Assembly: GCA_902787555.1 (NCBI GenBank)
Contig: CADAGO010000020.1
Location: forward strand, 1 to 64,000
Reading direction: 5' to 3'
Length of the DNA stretch: 64,000 bases
Source: an uncultured Bacteroidales bacterium
GTDB lineage: Bacteria; Bacteroidota; Bacteroidia; Bacteroidales; Bacteroidaceae
A program made the position numbers and the translations under genes. A model generated the notes under the pieces. The model searched no databases, was not told the DNA's origin, and was given only the letters and a program-made list of their open reading frames with translations. Below, in pieces: positions 42,170 through 50,598 of the stretch; within the stretch, counting starts at the first letter, position 1, and every line of letters starts with the position of its first letter.

Positions 42170-43525
42170 ATGTTATTTGACGATATAGACATACAGGGCA
42201 ATCAGACACCCAATGGTATCTACTCTCCCCCTGCAGGGGGAGTGGGGAGGGGGTCTGTTCTTTCCCTCTACGAACTCAACCTTCGCGTTCGGGCAGTCCT
42301 AGAGGATTCGCTCTCCGAACCCGTATGGATTCAAGCCGAACTGAGCAGTGTGTCCACGCGTGGACCGCATTGCTATTTGGAGTTTGTGCAGAAGGCAGAG
42401 GAAGGAAATACCTTCATTGCGAAGGCAAAGGGACAGATATGGGGGAGTAAGTGGGCACTGTTACGTCCTTATTTCGAGCGGACGACAGGCCAGCCCCTCA
42501 GTCCTGGTATGCAGGTGATGGTGCAGGTCGAGGTCACTTTCCACGAAATCTATGGCTATGCCCTCAATGTCATCGACATCAATCCTACCTATACGTTAGG
42601 CGACATCGCACGTCGTCGACAGGAAATCCTGCGCCAGTTGGAAGAGGAAGGGGTTATCGATCTCAATAAAGAACTGGAGCTTCCTATCCCTGTACAGCGT
42701 ATCGCAGTCATTTCGGCTGAGGGAGCAGCAGGATGGGGGGATTTCCAGAACCAACTCCTGAACAATGACTACGGATTGGCTTTTCGCGTCCAACTCTTCC
42801 CTGCTATCATGCAAGGGGAGCGAGTGGAGCCGACCATCATTGCAGCCTTGAACCAGATTGCCGCAGAGCAGGACCGCTGGGATGTGGTGGTGATTATCAG
42901 AGGAGGAGGTGCTACGTCCGACCTTACAGGCTTCGATACCCTTTCCTTGGCTGAGAATGTCGCTCAATTCCCGCTCCCTATCATCACAGGAATAGGTCAC
43001 GAGCGAGATGATACGGTGCTCGACCTTGTCAGTCACACACGTGTGAAGACCCCTACGGCGGCAGCTGAATTTCTGATTCATCAGGGCGTAGCGCAACTCC
43101 AGCAGATTGATGCCATCAAGACAGCTATCTCGACTGGAGCGAAACAAATGCTACATCAGCAGCAGATGCGGTTGGAACGTGTCACAGGACGCATCCCGTC
43201 GCTGTGGGAACTCTATAAGACGAATCATCTCCATCGGCTCGACACCCTCTTCGCAGACCTGCAGAATGCCATCCGCACCATCTTCGACCGTCAGCGTCAT
43301 CAACTTGAACTGCTGACCACCCAGCTCGATGCTGCCGACCCAATCCGCATCTATCGGCTTGGCTATAGCGTGGTACGTAAGGATGGACGTGCTGTGCGCG
43401 ATGCATCGATGCTTCGCCCTAACGATGAGGTGGAAATCACGATGGAACAAGGAACAACGAAAGCAGTAATAAAAAAAGACCCACCCCCTTGCCCCTCCCT
43501 CAGTCTTCCCCCTTTGGGGGACTGA
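42170..43525 (+). CDS. xseA: Exodeoxyribonuclease VII large subunit
   Basis: About 451 residues. The N-terminal OB-fold (LSLYELNLRVRAVLEDSL, then PVWIQAELSSVS) precedes the catalytic domain with VEPTIIAALNQIA, IIRGGGATSDLTGFD and IGHERDDTVLDLVSHTRVKT, and a helical C-terminus. ExoVII degrades single-stranded DNA to oligonucleotides. GTG at 42149 lies in a family A repeat, so ATG at 42170 (MLFDDIDIQGN) is preferred. Residues YSPPAGGVGRGSV before the OB-fold are encoded by a second repeat (42222), and the last codons (DPPPCPSLSLPPLGD) by a third. The protein is therefore framed by repeat-derived ends. xseB follows 111 bp later. Confidence 0.95.
   Translation: MLFDDIDIQGNQTPNGIYSPPAGGVGRGSVLSLYELNLRVRAVLEDSLSEPVWIQAELSSVSTRGPHCYLEFVQKAEEGNTFIAKAKGQIWGSKWALLRPYFERTTGQPLSPGMQVMVQVEVTFHEIYGYALNVIDINPTYTLGDIARRRQEILRQLEEEGVIDLNKELELPIPVQRIAVISAEGAAGWGDFQNQLLNNDYGLAFRVQLFPAIMQGERVEPTIIAALNQIAAEQDRWDVVVIIRGGGATSDLTGFDTLSLAENVAQFPLPIITGIGHERDDTVLDLVSHTRVKTPTAAAEFLIHQGVAQLQQIDAIKTAISTGAKQMLHQQQMRLERVTGRIPSLWELYKTNHLHRLDTLFADLQNAIRTIFDRQRHQLELLTTQLDAADPIRIYRLGYSVVRKDGRAVRDASMLRPNDEVEITMEQGTTKAVIKKDPPPCPSLSLPPLGD
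42222..42257. repeat. Family A repeat, in frame near the 5' end of xseA
   Basis: CTCTCCCCCTGCAGGGGGAG then TGGGGAGGGGGTCTG: the clearest member of the family, a hairpin with a CTGCAG centre and a GGGGAGGGGGTCT tail. Confidence 0.9.
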
Positions 43526-43535
43526 GGGGGGACTA
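43477..43535. repeat. Family A repeat at the 3' end of xseA
   Basis: AAGACCCACCCCCTTGCCCC, then CAGTCTTCCCCCTTTGGGGG and ACTGAGGGGGGACT. The inner arms AGTCTTCCCCC/GGGGGACT form a hairpin. The repeat supplies the last codons and stop of xseA and may act as a terminator-like structure. Confidence 0.85.
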
Positions 43536-43544
43536 GAACGGATT

Positions 43545-43589
43545 TCTCCCCCTTCGCGCTCCCCCCAAGGGGAGAGAGGAGGGGAGTAG
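43545..43589. repeat. Family A repeat between xseA and xseB
   Basis: CCCCCTTCGCGCTCCCCCCA followed by AGGGGAGAGAGGAGGGGAGT. It is directly next to the previous copy, so two elements sit in tandem in this gap. Confidence 0.8.
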
Positions 43590-43636
43590 TTACCTAGAAA
43601 AAGTTATAAGCATGTATTATTTAATAATAGGATAAG

Positions 43637-43891
43637 ATGGAACAAATTAACAATGAAAACCCCTTGATGGTGTCCACTCTCCCCATAGAGGGGGAGCGGG
43701 GAGGGGGTCTATATAAAGAAGCCATGCAGCAGCTCGAGGAGATTTCTCGTAGCATCTCTTCAGGCGAACTCGATGTCGACCAGCTCGCAGCCAAGTTGAA
43801 ACAAGCAAAGGAATTGGTGGAATTCTGCAAACAGAAGCTCCAAACAGTCGAAGCAGACGTCAATCAGATACTTGGCGAGGAGAATGCATGA
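43637..43891 (+). CDS. xseB: Exodeoxyribonuclease VII small subunit
   Basis: An 84-residue helical protein. The family core starts at about residue 26 (YKEAMQQLEEISRSISSGEL) and ends with the coiled coil KLQTVEADVNQILG. XseB helices wrap the XseA C-terminus to form active ExoVII. The first 25 residues are longer than usual and include STLPIEGERGGGL, which is encoded by a family A repeat; a start inside the gene at Met30 would cut into the core, so the long form is kept. The stop overlaps the start of the radical SAM gene by 4 bp. Confidence 0.9.
   Translation: MEQINNENPLMVSTLPIEGERGGGLYKEAMQQLEEISRSISSGELDVDQLAAKLKQAKELVEFCKQKLQTVEADVNQILGEENA
43675..43710. repeat. Family A repeat, in frame in xseB
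   Basis: CACTCTCCCCATAGAGGGGG then AGCGGGGAGGGGGTCT. Same hairpin-plus-tail plan and orientation as the xseA copy at 42222, and in the same place relative to the conserved domain (just before it). Confidence 0.9.
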
Positions 43892-45261
43892 GAGTAAAAA
43901 TGATTCTGCCTGCCTTGCAGGAAGCCGAAAGCCCGTATTGGCGTCCCATCAAGTATTCGCTATTCCCGCCTTTGGGACTTGCTACGCTGGCTGCCTATTT
44001 CCGCGATGATGATGAAGTGGAGATAGTGGATCAGCATGTGGAGAAACTGACACTTGATGATGCTCCCGATTTGGTTTGTATTCAGGTATATGTGACGAAT
44101 GCCTATCGTGCCTATAAGATTGCCGATCACTACCGTCAGCAAGGGGTGTATGTGGCTTTGGGCGGACTTCATGTCACTTCATTGCCTGATGAGGCTGCTG
44201 AGCATGCAGATACCATTTTCCTTGGTCCTGGCGAGGAGGCGTTCCCTCGGTTTGTGAACGATCTTAGAGCAGGACATCCAGAGAAACGATATGTGGCTCG
44301 TTGGCGTTCCATAGAAAATATTCCTCCTGTACGTCGTGACTTAATTAAGCGTGAAAAGTATTTTGTTCCTAATTCATTGGTCGTGTCGCGTGGATGTCCT
44401 CATCATTGCGATTTCTGCTATAAGGATGCCTTTTATGGTGATGGCAAATCATTCTATACCCAACGTGTGGACGAGGCATTGGCAGAGATAGACCGTCTGC
44501 CGGGTCGCCACCTATATTTCCTTGACGACCATCTGTTGGGTAACCCTCGGTTTGCTGCTGAACTATTCGAAGGAATGCGAGGCATGGGACGAGTGTTCCA
44601 AAGTGCTGCTTCCGTTGCTTCCGTACTGAAGGACAATTTAATTGAAAAGGCTGCTGAGGCTGGTCTACGCAGTCTCTTCCTTGGTTTTGAAACCTTTTCG
44701 CCAGAGAATCTTCGTTCCAGCAATAAGTTGCAGAACCTCTCGAAAGACTATGTAGCAGCAGTGGAGCGGTTGCATAGCTTAGGAATTATGATCAACGGCA
44801 GTTTTGTGTTTGGACTCGACCACGATACCAAAGATGTGTTCCGCCGAACAGTAGAATGGGGTATCAAGCATAGCATCACCACGGCCACGTTCCATATCCT
44901 CACGCCATATCCCGGCACTCGTTTGTTCCAACAGATGGAACGCGACGGACGAATAACGTCATACGACTGGAGCAAATACGATACTCGAACTGTAGTCTAT
45001 AAGACCATCGGACTCACGGCCGAAGAGTTGAAGCAAGGCTATGACTGGGCATATAAGGAGTTCTATTCGTGGAGCAACATCTTACGGGCCAGTTTCGGTC
45101 ACGACAATCTGAAGCAGCAACTGGCACACCTGTTCTATATGGGTGGTTGGAAGAAGTTTGAACCATTCTGGAATTTCATGATTCGATATGGCAATCTTAA
45201 CCGTATGTTGCCAGTCCTTGAGGCGCTCTTATCTAATACAAAGAGCAGGAAGTTGGCCTAG
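43888..45261 (+). CDS. B12-binding domain radical SAM protein
   Basis: A 457-residue protein with an N-terminal cobalamin-binding-like Rossmann domain (PPLGLATLAAYFRDDDEVEI, then VALGGLHVTSLPDEAAEHAD) and a radical SAM barrel with the cluster motif SRGCPHHCDFCYKD (CxxxCxxC). FVFGLDHDTKD and TPYPGTRLFQQMERDGRI are typical of the elongator-like Elp3/MiaB radical SAM fold, and a C-terminal helical region follows. Members act as methylases, cyclases or modifying enzymes on lipids, hopanoids or natural products; the substrate here is unknown. There is no DxHxxG cobalamin motif that I can see, so B12 may bind base-off or not at all. Coupled to xseB by a 4-bp overlap. Confidence 0.9.
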   Translation: MRVKMILPALQEAESPYWRPIKYSLFPPLGLATLAAYFRDDDEVEIVDQHVEKLTLDDAPDLVCIQVYVTNAYRAYKIADHYRQQGVYVALGGLHVTSLPDEAAEHADTIFLGPGEEAFPRFVNDLRAGHPEKRYVARWRSIENIPPVRRDLIKREKYFVPNSLVVSRGCPHHCDFCYKDAFYGDGKSFYTQRVDEALAEIDRLPGRHLYFLDDHLLGNPRFAAELFEGMRGMGRVFQSAASVASVLKDNLIEKAAEAGLRSLFLGFETFSPENLRSSNKLQNLSKDYVAAVERLHSLGIMINGSFVFGLDHDTKDVFRRTVEWGIKHSITTATFHILTPYPGTRLFQQMERDGRITSYDWSKYDTRTVVYKTIGLTAEELKQGYDWAYKEFYSWSNILRASFGHDNLKQQLAHLFYMGGWKKFEPFWNFMIRYGNLNRMLPVLEALLSNTKSRKLA

Positions 45262-45381
45262 TAGCTATAGATGAAGAATTATTATAAGCAATGATATAGA
45301 AGTAGGCACAAAAAAATCATCTTCATCTATCTTGTCTTAAGCTTGTATAATTGGTTTGCAGTTTGCCAAGAACTTATTTTT

Positions 45382-45412
45382 CATGAGCCTGCCGAACGGA
45401 CCGAATGAGCCG
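45382..45412. repeat. Family B repeat fragment
   Basis: CATGAGCCTGCCGAACGGAC followed by CGAATGAGCCG keeps the GAGCCTG(C/T)CGAACG word of the copies inside the GH43 gene. Here it is intergenic. Confidence 0.7.
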
Positions 45413-45615
45413 AACGGGATGAATGTTGAATGGCCTCATTATTAATGGTTTTGTTCCCACTAATGGGAATTATTGTTACCCTTAATGGGAACATTTTTGC
45501 CTCTTAAGGGTAATATCTACAGCGCCTTTTATTTGTGAATCTCGGGATTGCTTTTTTTCTATTTATTGGTGTCCGCTAAAAGTTGATAATCAGCAGCTAA
45601 TTCAAAAGGGAAAAA

Positions 45616-45738
45616 CAGCCGACTCAATCGGGAAGATGAGTCGGCTGAAAAGGGAAGTTGGCTATAGTCATCCGGCCGGATGACTAAAGCCATCCAGTCG
45701 GACGGCTAAAGGCGGACGACCGTCTGCCTTTAGCCGTC
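45616..45738. repeat. Cluster of three strong palindromes
   Basis: A 10-bp-stem hairpin (45616-45647), TAGTCATCCGGCCGGATGAC ending in TA (45665-45686, perfect), and GACGGCTAAAGGC with its complement GCCTTTAGCCGTC (45701-45738). They could be stacked terminators after the radical SAM gene, protein-binding sites, or a small palindromic element. No T-run follows the stems, which argues against simple terminators. Confidence 0.8.
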
Positions 45739-46225
45739 TACCCTCGAACTTATAATCGTGGAATGGGAATAGTATGCGGAATTTCACCACAAAGATACAA
45801 AAAGGAATCCTTATCATGGTTTTCAGCCTTTTTTGTTACCTTTGTTTCACCACAAAACCAAAGCGACATGAGCAAAGGTACGCATTTTACCGGACAGCAA
45901 TAATAAAAAATGGTTATTGACCGTTTCTCTTTCTCCTGGGCTCTGTAACCCCTTACTTGTTTGTCTATCATCGCCTTTTTGCGATGAAATGGGCAAAAAA
46001 TGGTGATTGTCTCAGATTTTTGATGTTTTTTAAAACTTGTTTTACGATATGAAACGTTTTGCATTCGTTAACATTTACTTTTCTTCGTCAAAATCGTTGT
46101 TGTAGATAGCTGTAGTTCCATTTTTGAGAGGGGTTTGTGAATTTTTTGTAAATTGTTAATTTGAAACAAATGAAAATGTAAATTTTTTGTAAACTAATTT
46201 TCTTGGTGGAAAACAAAAAATGTTG

Positions 46226-46234
46226 TTACTTTGC
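46226..46234 (+). promoter_or_regulatory. Promoter -7-like box for the exported-protein island
   Basis: TTACTTTGC is one base from the TAnnTTTG consensus, 32 bp upstream of ATG 46266. Gaps of 7-90 bp between the next genes suggest one long transcript from here to 56829. Confidence 0.5.
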
Positions 46235-46265
46235 AGCGTAATCAATCACTAAATTGTGCAAAGTT

Positions 46266-47372
46266 ATGAAAAAAATCGTTTTAATTCAAGTCATGTTGTG
46301 CATCTCGCTCTTTGCGATGGCACAGAAAGTACAGAGGGTGTTGGCTCCAGGTCAAGACTCTGTAAAGTTCACCACCCGTCGTAATCTTGCTCCAGGTCAG
46401 TATGCCTATCGTCTCGATAGCATCGTGAATGTGGCATCATACGGAACATCATCCTTTCATTTTACCTACGATAAGCAGGGCAGGATAGCCGAAATGATAA
46501 GGAAGTCTTCGAATTTTAAACCCGCCAAGTATATCTACAGCTATGACAAACGTGGTTTCTGTGTGGGTGAGGACCAATACCAAGAGGTTGATGGCAAAGA
46601 CGTTCAGCTGACAGAGGTTCGTGCAACCTATACCGACGAAGGCCGTATGATGAAGCAAGAAACGAAGATGTTCGACAAAGACGGAAAGGTGAATCGTCTC
46701 GTCACGGACAGCTACACCTACGACCAGCGTGGAAACTGTGTGGAACACTTGAGCCAATCTCTTATGACACCGAGCAACACACTCAGTAAGTCGAAGACAA
46801 CCTACGCCTACAATGCACTTAACCAGCGGATTGAAGAGGTAATATACGGCCATAAAACTCAGGAAGATGAGTTCTTCCCCAATATCACGACCACGAGGGA
46901 ATACGATCAGAACGGCCGTGTGAGCCATTATACGATGATCCAAACGACTGGTCTGGTCGAAGACGGTACTATCGAGTGCTTCATCGAATATACCGAACAA
47001 AACGGACAGGTGGTGCGCGAGACACGCAAGGGCAATGGTCTTGAAGGTGATTGGAGTGTGGTTGTTGAAAACCGCGCATACGATAGCTACGGCAATCTGG
47101 TGCGTGAAGACTACGAGGAAAACGATCAGTACTATGGCTCCGCTAATTACTACTACGACCTCGCTACCAAAACGGAGAACGTGCAGGGACTTGACTGGTA
47201 CGGCAAACCAGGAATGACGTTCTTGCAACTGAAGATGCTCGTCCAGGCATGTAAGTGCAAATGCCGCCTCATGCGCATCAACGGAGTCAATCCCCTTGGT
47301 GACTTCGAAGGAATGAGAGGCTCAAGTACAGTAGGTCAGGACGTGAGGTATTATTATTCGGAGATCAAATAG
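46266..47372 (+). CDS. Exported YD-repeat-like protein
   Basis: About 368 residues from MKKIVLIQVMLCISLFAMAQ (signal peptide); four extra codons upstream are not needed. The mature protein is a series of short beta-hairpin units with motifs such as YDKQGRIAE, YDKRGFCVGE, YTDEGRMM, YDQRGNCVE, YDQNGRVSH and YDSYGNLVREDYE, which resemble RHS/YD repeats but without an RHS core or toxin end. Nearly the same module forms the C-terminal half of the DUF4419 protein at 48145-50586, and a short version stands alone at 54067-54795. It is the first gene of the island. Function is unknown; likely periplasmic or surface-bound. Confidence 0.8.
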   Translation: MKKIVLIQVMLCISLFAMAQKVQRVLAPGQDSVKFTTRRNLAPGQYAYRLDSIVNVASYGTSSFHFTYDKQGRIAEMIRKSSNFKPAKYIYSYDKRGFCVGEDQYQEVDGKDVQLTEVRATYTDEGRMMKQETKMFDKDGKVNRLVTDSYTYDQRGNCVEHLSQSLMTPSNTLSKSKTTYAYNALNQRIEEVIYGHKTQEDEFFPNITTTREYDQNGRVSHYTMIQTTGLVEDGTIECFIEYTEQNGQVVRETRKGNGLEGDWSVVVENRAYDSYGNLVREDYEENDQYYGSANYYYDLATKTENVQGLDWYGKPGMTFLQLKMLVQACKCKCRLMRINGVNPLGDFEGMRGSSTVGQDVRYYYSEIK

Positions 47373-47379
47373 AAGAATT

Positions 47380-48117
47380 ATGAAAAAAGTAGTGTTAATT
47401 CAAGTAATGTTGTGTCTGTCGCTCATAGCGATGGCACAGAAAGCGCTTGAACCTGCTGTTTATGGGAATTACGCATGCGACAGTAAAGACGCATTTGGGC
47501 AGTACTACAACGAGAAAAAAACAAAACTTCTGCACTTGAACAGATTAAGTTGTGGAGTGTTCCTCTTCCCATCGGTTGGATATGAAGGTGTTCTAGGGTA
47601 CGACCCCGTGAAGCACGTATTGGTATATAATAAATCGATGAAGAACATCTGGGTTCAGGCATACAGAGAACGCATGGAACGAACAAAAACTGAGGAAAAC
47701 TCCTTTAGTTGGACGTTGCGCGAAAAGCCAAAGAAACCGTGGGCAATACCTGTCGCATACCACCAGATACGCATACCCGATGACTTGGCATCCGACTTGC
47801 AAGCGCTATGGACAAATGCCATCAGTGCTGCCAGAGAAGATTTTTCTCAGATCCATGTCAATGATGGTACATCGTATGATGTCTTTGTCAGAGGTTCCAA
47901 ACCTATGTATGCACGCACCAATGGATATGAAGAAGAAGATCAAGAGTACCTTGCGAGTCGCCTGTTTAGGCTTCATCACCAACTCATCGAGGCCGTAAAG
48001 AAGGGCAATCGTCGTGCACTTGATGCTTTACGTGTTGACATCAAATTTCTAGCAGATGATTTCAGACATGATGCCGCTGCTAACGAAAGCTCCAAGAAGT
48101 TCAGAGATGCGTTTTAA
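47380..48117 (+). CDS. Exported protein of unknown function (family with 54886-55722 and N-terminus of 57013-58125)
   Basis: A 245-residue protein with signal peptide MKKVVLIQVMLCLSLIAMAQ, nearly the same as that of the gene 7 bp upstream although the mature parts are unrelated. Its mature part aligns loosely with the 54886-55722 protein and the first half of 57013-58125. Common points are a short strand (HVLVYNKS versus HALVYKQQ), a helix with RIPDDLASDLQALWTNAI, NDGTSYDVF and a C-terminal helix pair (LIEAVKKGNRRALDALR). No named domain was recognised. The tandem arrangement suggests duplication and divergence. Confidence 0.7.
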   Translation: MKKVVLIQVMLCLSLIAMAQKALEPAVYGNYACDSKDAFGQYYNEKKTKLLHLNRLSCGVFLFPSVGYEGVLGYDPVKHVLVYNKSMKNIWVQAYRERMERTKTEENSFSWTLREKPKKPWAIPVAYHQIRIPDDLASDLQALWTNAISAAREDFSQIHVNDGTSYDVFVRGSKPMYARTNGYEEEDQEYLASRLFRLHHQLIEAVKKGNRRALDALRVDIKFLADDFRHDAAANESSKKFRDAF

Positions 48118-48144
48118 TGAAAAAGAAATAAAAATATATAAAGT

Positions 48145-50586
48145 ATGAAACGTACAATTTTCATAATGATGGTTGCCTGCATGGCTGGGAGCCTTGCGAT
48201 GGCACAGAAAGAATGTAAAGTGTTGAGTCAGGAAGTTGGCTCAATCAAGTTTGAGGTGGACGAGAACCTCCCAAAAGTAGAGACTGAGGAGAAATCTTTT
48301 TACGAAAAGTCAACTGATGCATTGGCACGAACATTAGTGAATTCTTCCCTACCTTCGGGTTACAAGCCAGAGATTCTAGCCTATAGTTTTGCTGGCGAGA
48401 AGATGGCCTATGCTCGTGAGGATGTGTTCTTCTATTCTTTGGTGCGTGCATACGCTGAGCATCGACCTTTTGTGCTTTCTCCCGATATGATATGGCAGCT
48501 TATTGGCTTTGAATTCAGCGAGTATGTCAACAATCATTCAGAAGAGATGCGCTCGCTGTTGGTTGCCCATGAAGGCGTGAATGACTTGAAGATTATGACG
48601 GAAGAGGATATCCTGGACGACAAGAATGCCAACTGGAGCGACCTCTTCGACAAGTTCTCGGCTGCGATTGCTGAAAACACCAAGGGCGATATTGCCCAAC
48701 TGATGACCTCCGACTTCTCTACTACAGGATCTGCAGAGCGTATTGCCTCACAAATCACACTGATGGAGTCGCTGAAGAGCTATTTCCACCATATCGCAGG
48801 CCGCCTCTCATGCGGTATACCTTATATTACACTAAAGGGTACACCCGATGACTGGCGAAAAGTGGCAGAGAAGGTGCAAGGATTGGAGAAGTACAACATG
48901 GGTTGGTGGACGAAGGAACTGAAACCCATTATCGCTGAGTTGGTCAAAACGGCTGAAGGAAAACCCAGTAGCAAGTTCTGGAAGGATATTGTGATGCAGG
49001 ATCGTCCCGACCGTCTGCGTGGAGGTGGATGCAGCATGGATAAGCCTACAGACTTGGATGGCTGGATGGTGAAACTCTTTCCCGATATGAAGAATGGGAA
49101 GATAAGGGCAACCATTCCGCAAAGTCAGATGCAAGGTGTGGAGTTGTCGAAGGTGCCGTTCAAGTACCAGCTGATTGACCGTGAAACCATGCAGGTGATT
49201 GAAGAAACTGACATCATGCTCTATGCAGGATTTATAGGTATCATAATAGATGAGGCAACAGGAGCATTAGAACCCAAGATAGGGTGGATTGCCCGTAAGA
49301 TAGACGAGGATGCCGAAACTTTGGCACGCTTCAAAAGCTCAAGTATCTCGTTCTCAAGTATCTCGTTGAATGGTTCTGGAAACAAGATAAAGACGGTGCC
49401 TGAAGTGCTGAAGCGAGAAAGCCACTATCAGCGTCTTCAGCTTACATTCGAAGACAAAGTGGTGATACCTGAATGGATGGACAGCATACAGATTGACGAC
49501 TTTACCATCGAGGGCTACATGACAGATGCTGAGTATGCACAGCTCCAGAAACGGTTCCCCAAGGCTAAGGTGAAACGTCTGTTTCATAACATCACCACCC
49601 GTCGCGACCTTGCTCCAGGCGAATATGCCTACAGGCTCGACAGCATTGTAACAGTGGATTCGTATGCTACAATTGTCAAGCGCTTTCACTATGATGAGCA
49701 AGGACGGATTGCAGAAACCATACAGACTTCTACAGAATCCAAGAAACCGCGCAAACGCATCTACCACTACGACGAGCGTGGATTCTGTGTGGGCGAGGAT
49801 GAATACGAAGTGGAAGATGGTAAAGACGTACTGGTAATGGTGACCCAGGTTACCTATACAGACGAGGGCCGTCTGCTGAAAAAGGATTCGAAGATGTACC
49901 AAGGAGGTGAAAAACTATGGCGTACGAATACGGACAGTTACACATACGACAAACGTGGGAACCTTGTTGAGGAAGTGAGTGAATTTGAATACATGAATAA
50001 TATAGGCATCAGCAAGTCGAAGCTAACCCATGCCTACAATTCACGCAATCAGATGACTGAAGAGGTGATATATGGCTATAAACACAACGAAAAGGAGTTT
50101 TTCCCAAATATCACGAACAAGATGGAATACGACAAGAAAGGAAGGGTAATCCATCAAACGACCATTCAGACGACAGGAATAGCCGGGGATTATACGAGTG
50201 AGTGCTTCATTGAGTATACCGAACAGAACGGTCAGGTGGTGCGTGAACAGCGTAAGCGCAAAAATTCACAAGACGACAATTGGAAGGTGAACGTAGAAAA
50301 CCGTGCATACGACACCTACGGCAACCTGGTGCGTGAAGACCACGAAGACGGAAATCAGTACAAAGGCTCCACCAACTACTACTACGACCTCGCCACCAAA
50401 GCGGAAAACGTGATGGGACCTGAACAAGGCAGCAAGCCAGGAATGGAACTCCTGAAGAATGCTGAGAGCTACAAATATCGCATTGTGCGTATCACAGGAG
50501 TCAACGCTTCTGGTGACTTCGAGGGATTGAATGGCACAAATACATCAGGCTCTGACGTGAGGTTTTATTATACAGAAATCAAGTAA
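48145..50586 (+). CDS. Exported DUF4419 protein fused to YD-repeat-like module
   Basis: An 813-residue protein with signal peptide MKRTIFIMMVACMAGSLAMA. Residues about 60-400 form a DUF4419 domain: RPFVLSPDMIWQLIGFEFSE, MRSLLVAHEGVNDLKI, CGIPYITLKGTPDDWRK, KYNMGWWTKEL and DIVMQDRPDRLRGGGCSMD. The part after residue 480 (TTRRDLAPGEYAYRLDSIV) is a YD-like module that matches almost all of the 46266-47372 protein. DUF4419 is widespread in bacteria and fungi and its function is not known. The fused and free versions of the same module in one operon suggest recombination or parts that interact. A close paralogue lies at 51631-54018. Confidence 0.88.
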   Translation: MKRTIFIMMVACMAGSLAMAQKECKVLSQEVGSIKFEVDENLPKVETEEKSFYEKSTDALARTLVNSSLPSGYKPEILAYSFAGEKMAYAREDVFFYSLVRAYAEHRPFVLSPDMIWQLIGFEFSEYVNNHSEEMRSLLVAHEGVNDLKIMTEEDILDDKNANWSDLFDKFSAAIAENTKGDIAQLMTSDFSTTGSAERIASQITLMESLKSYFHHIAGRLSCGIPYITLKGTPDDWRKVAEKVQGLEKYNMGWWTKELKPIIAELVKTAEGKPSSKFWKDIVMQDRPDRLRGGGCSMDKPTDLDGWMVKLFPDMKNGKIRATIPQSQMQGVELSKVPFKYQLIDRETMQVIEETDIMLYAGFIGIIIDEATGALEPKIGWIARKIDEDAETLARFKSSSISFSSISLNGSGNKIKTVPEVLKRESHYQRLQLTFEDKVVIPEWMDSIQIDDFTIEGYMTDAEYAQLQKRFPKAKVKRLFHNITTRRDLAPGEYAYRLDSIVTVDSYATIVKRFHYDEQGRIAETIQTSTESKKPRKRIYHYDERGFCVGEDEYEVEDGKDVLVMVTQVTYTDEGRLLKKDSKMYQGGEKLWRTNTDSYTYDKRGNLVEEVSEFEYMNNIGISKSKLTHAYNSRNQMTEEVIYGYKHNEKEFFPNITNKMEYDKKGRVIHQTTIQTTGIAGDYTSECFIEYTEQNGQVVREQRKRKNSQDDNWKVNVENRAYDTYGNLVREDHEDGNQYKGSTNYYYDLATKAENVMGPEQGSKPGMELLKNAESYKYRIVRITGVNASGDFEGLNGTNTSGSDVRFYYTEIK

Positions 50587-50598
50587 GGAATACAGATT

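Larger units (their letters stand above)
45262..46265. other. One-kilobase non-coding region rich in palindromes
   Basis: No credible gene. From left to right: a family B fragment (45382-45412), stem-loops TTCCCA/TGGGAA (about 45454-45468) and TACCCTTAA/TTAAGGGTA (45477-45512), a hairpin CAGCCGACTC/GAGTCGGCTG (45616-45647), a 22-bp perfect palindrome centred on CCGGCCGG (45665-45686), and a 38-bp near-perfect palindrome (45701-45738). After about 46080 the sequence is AT-rich with repeated AAATTTTTTGTAAA words, leading into the promoter of the exported-protein island. A minus-strand open frame at 45750-46064 has no protein-like features. Confidence 0.75.

Noticed and set aside
45665..45738. 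Palindromes as simple terminators of the radical SAM gene
   Set aside because: They lie 400 bp downstream and the stems are not followed by T-runs.
45750..46064. Minus-strand open frame of 104 codons in the non-coding kilobase
   Set aside because: Composition is not protein-like, it has no signal peptide, domain or neighbour, and no promoter.
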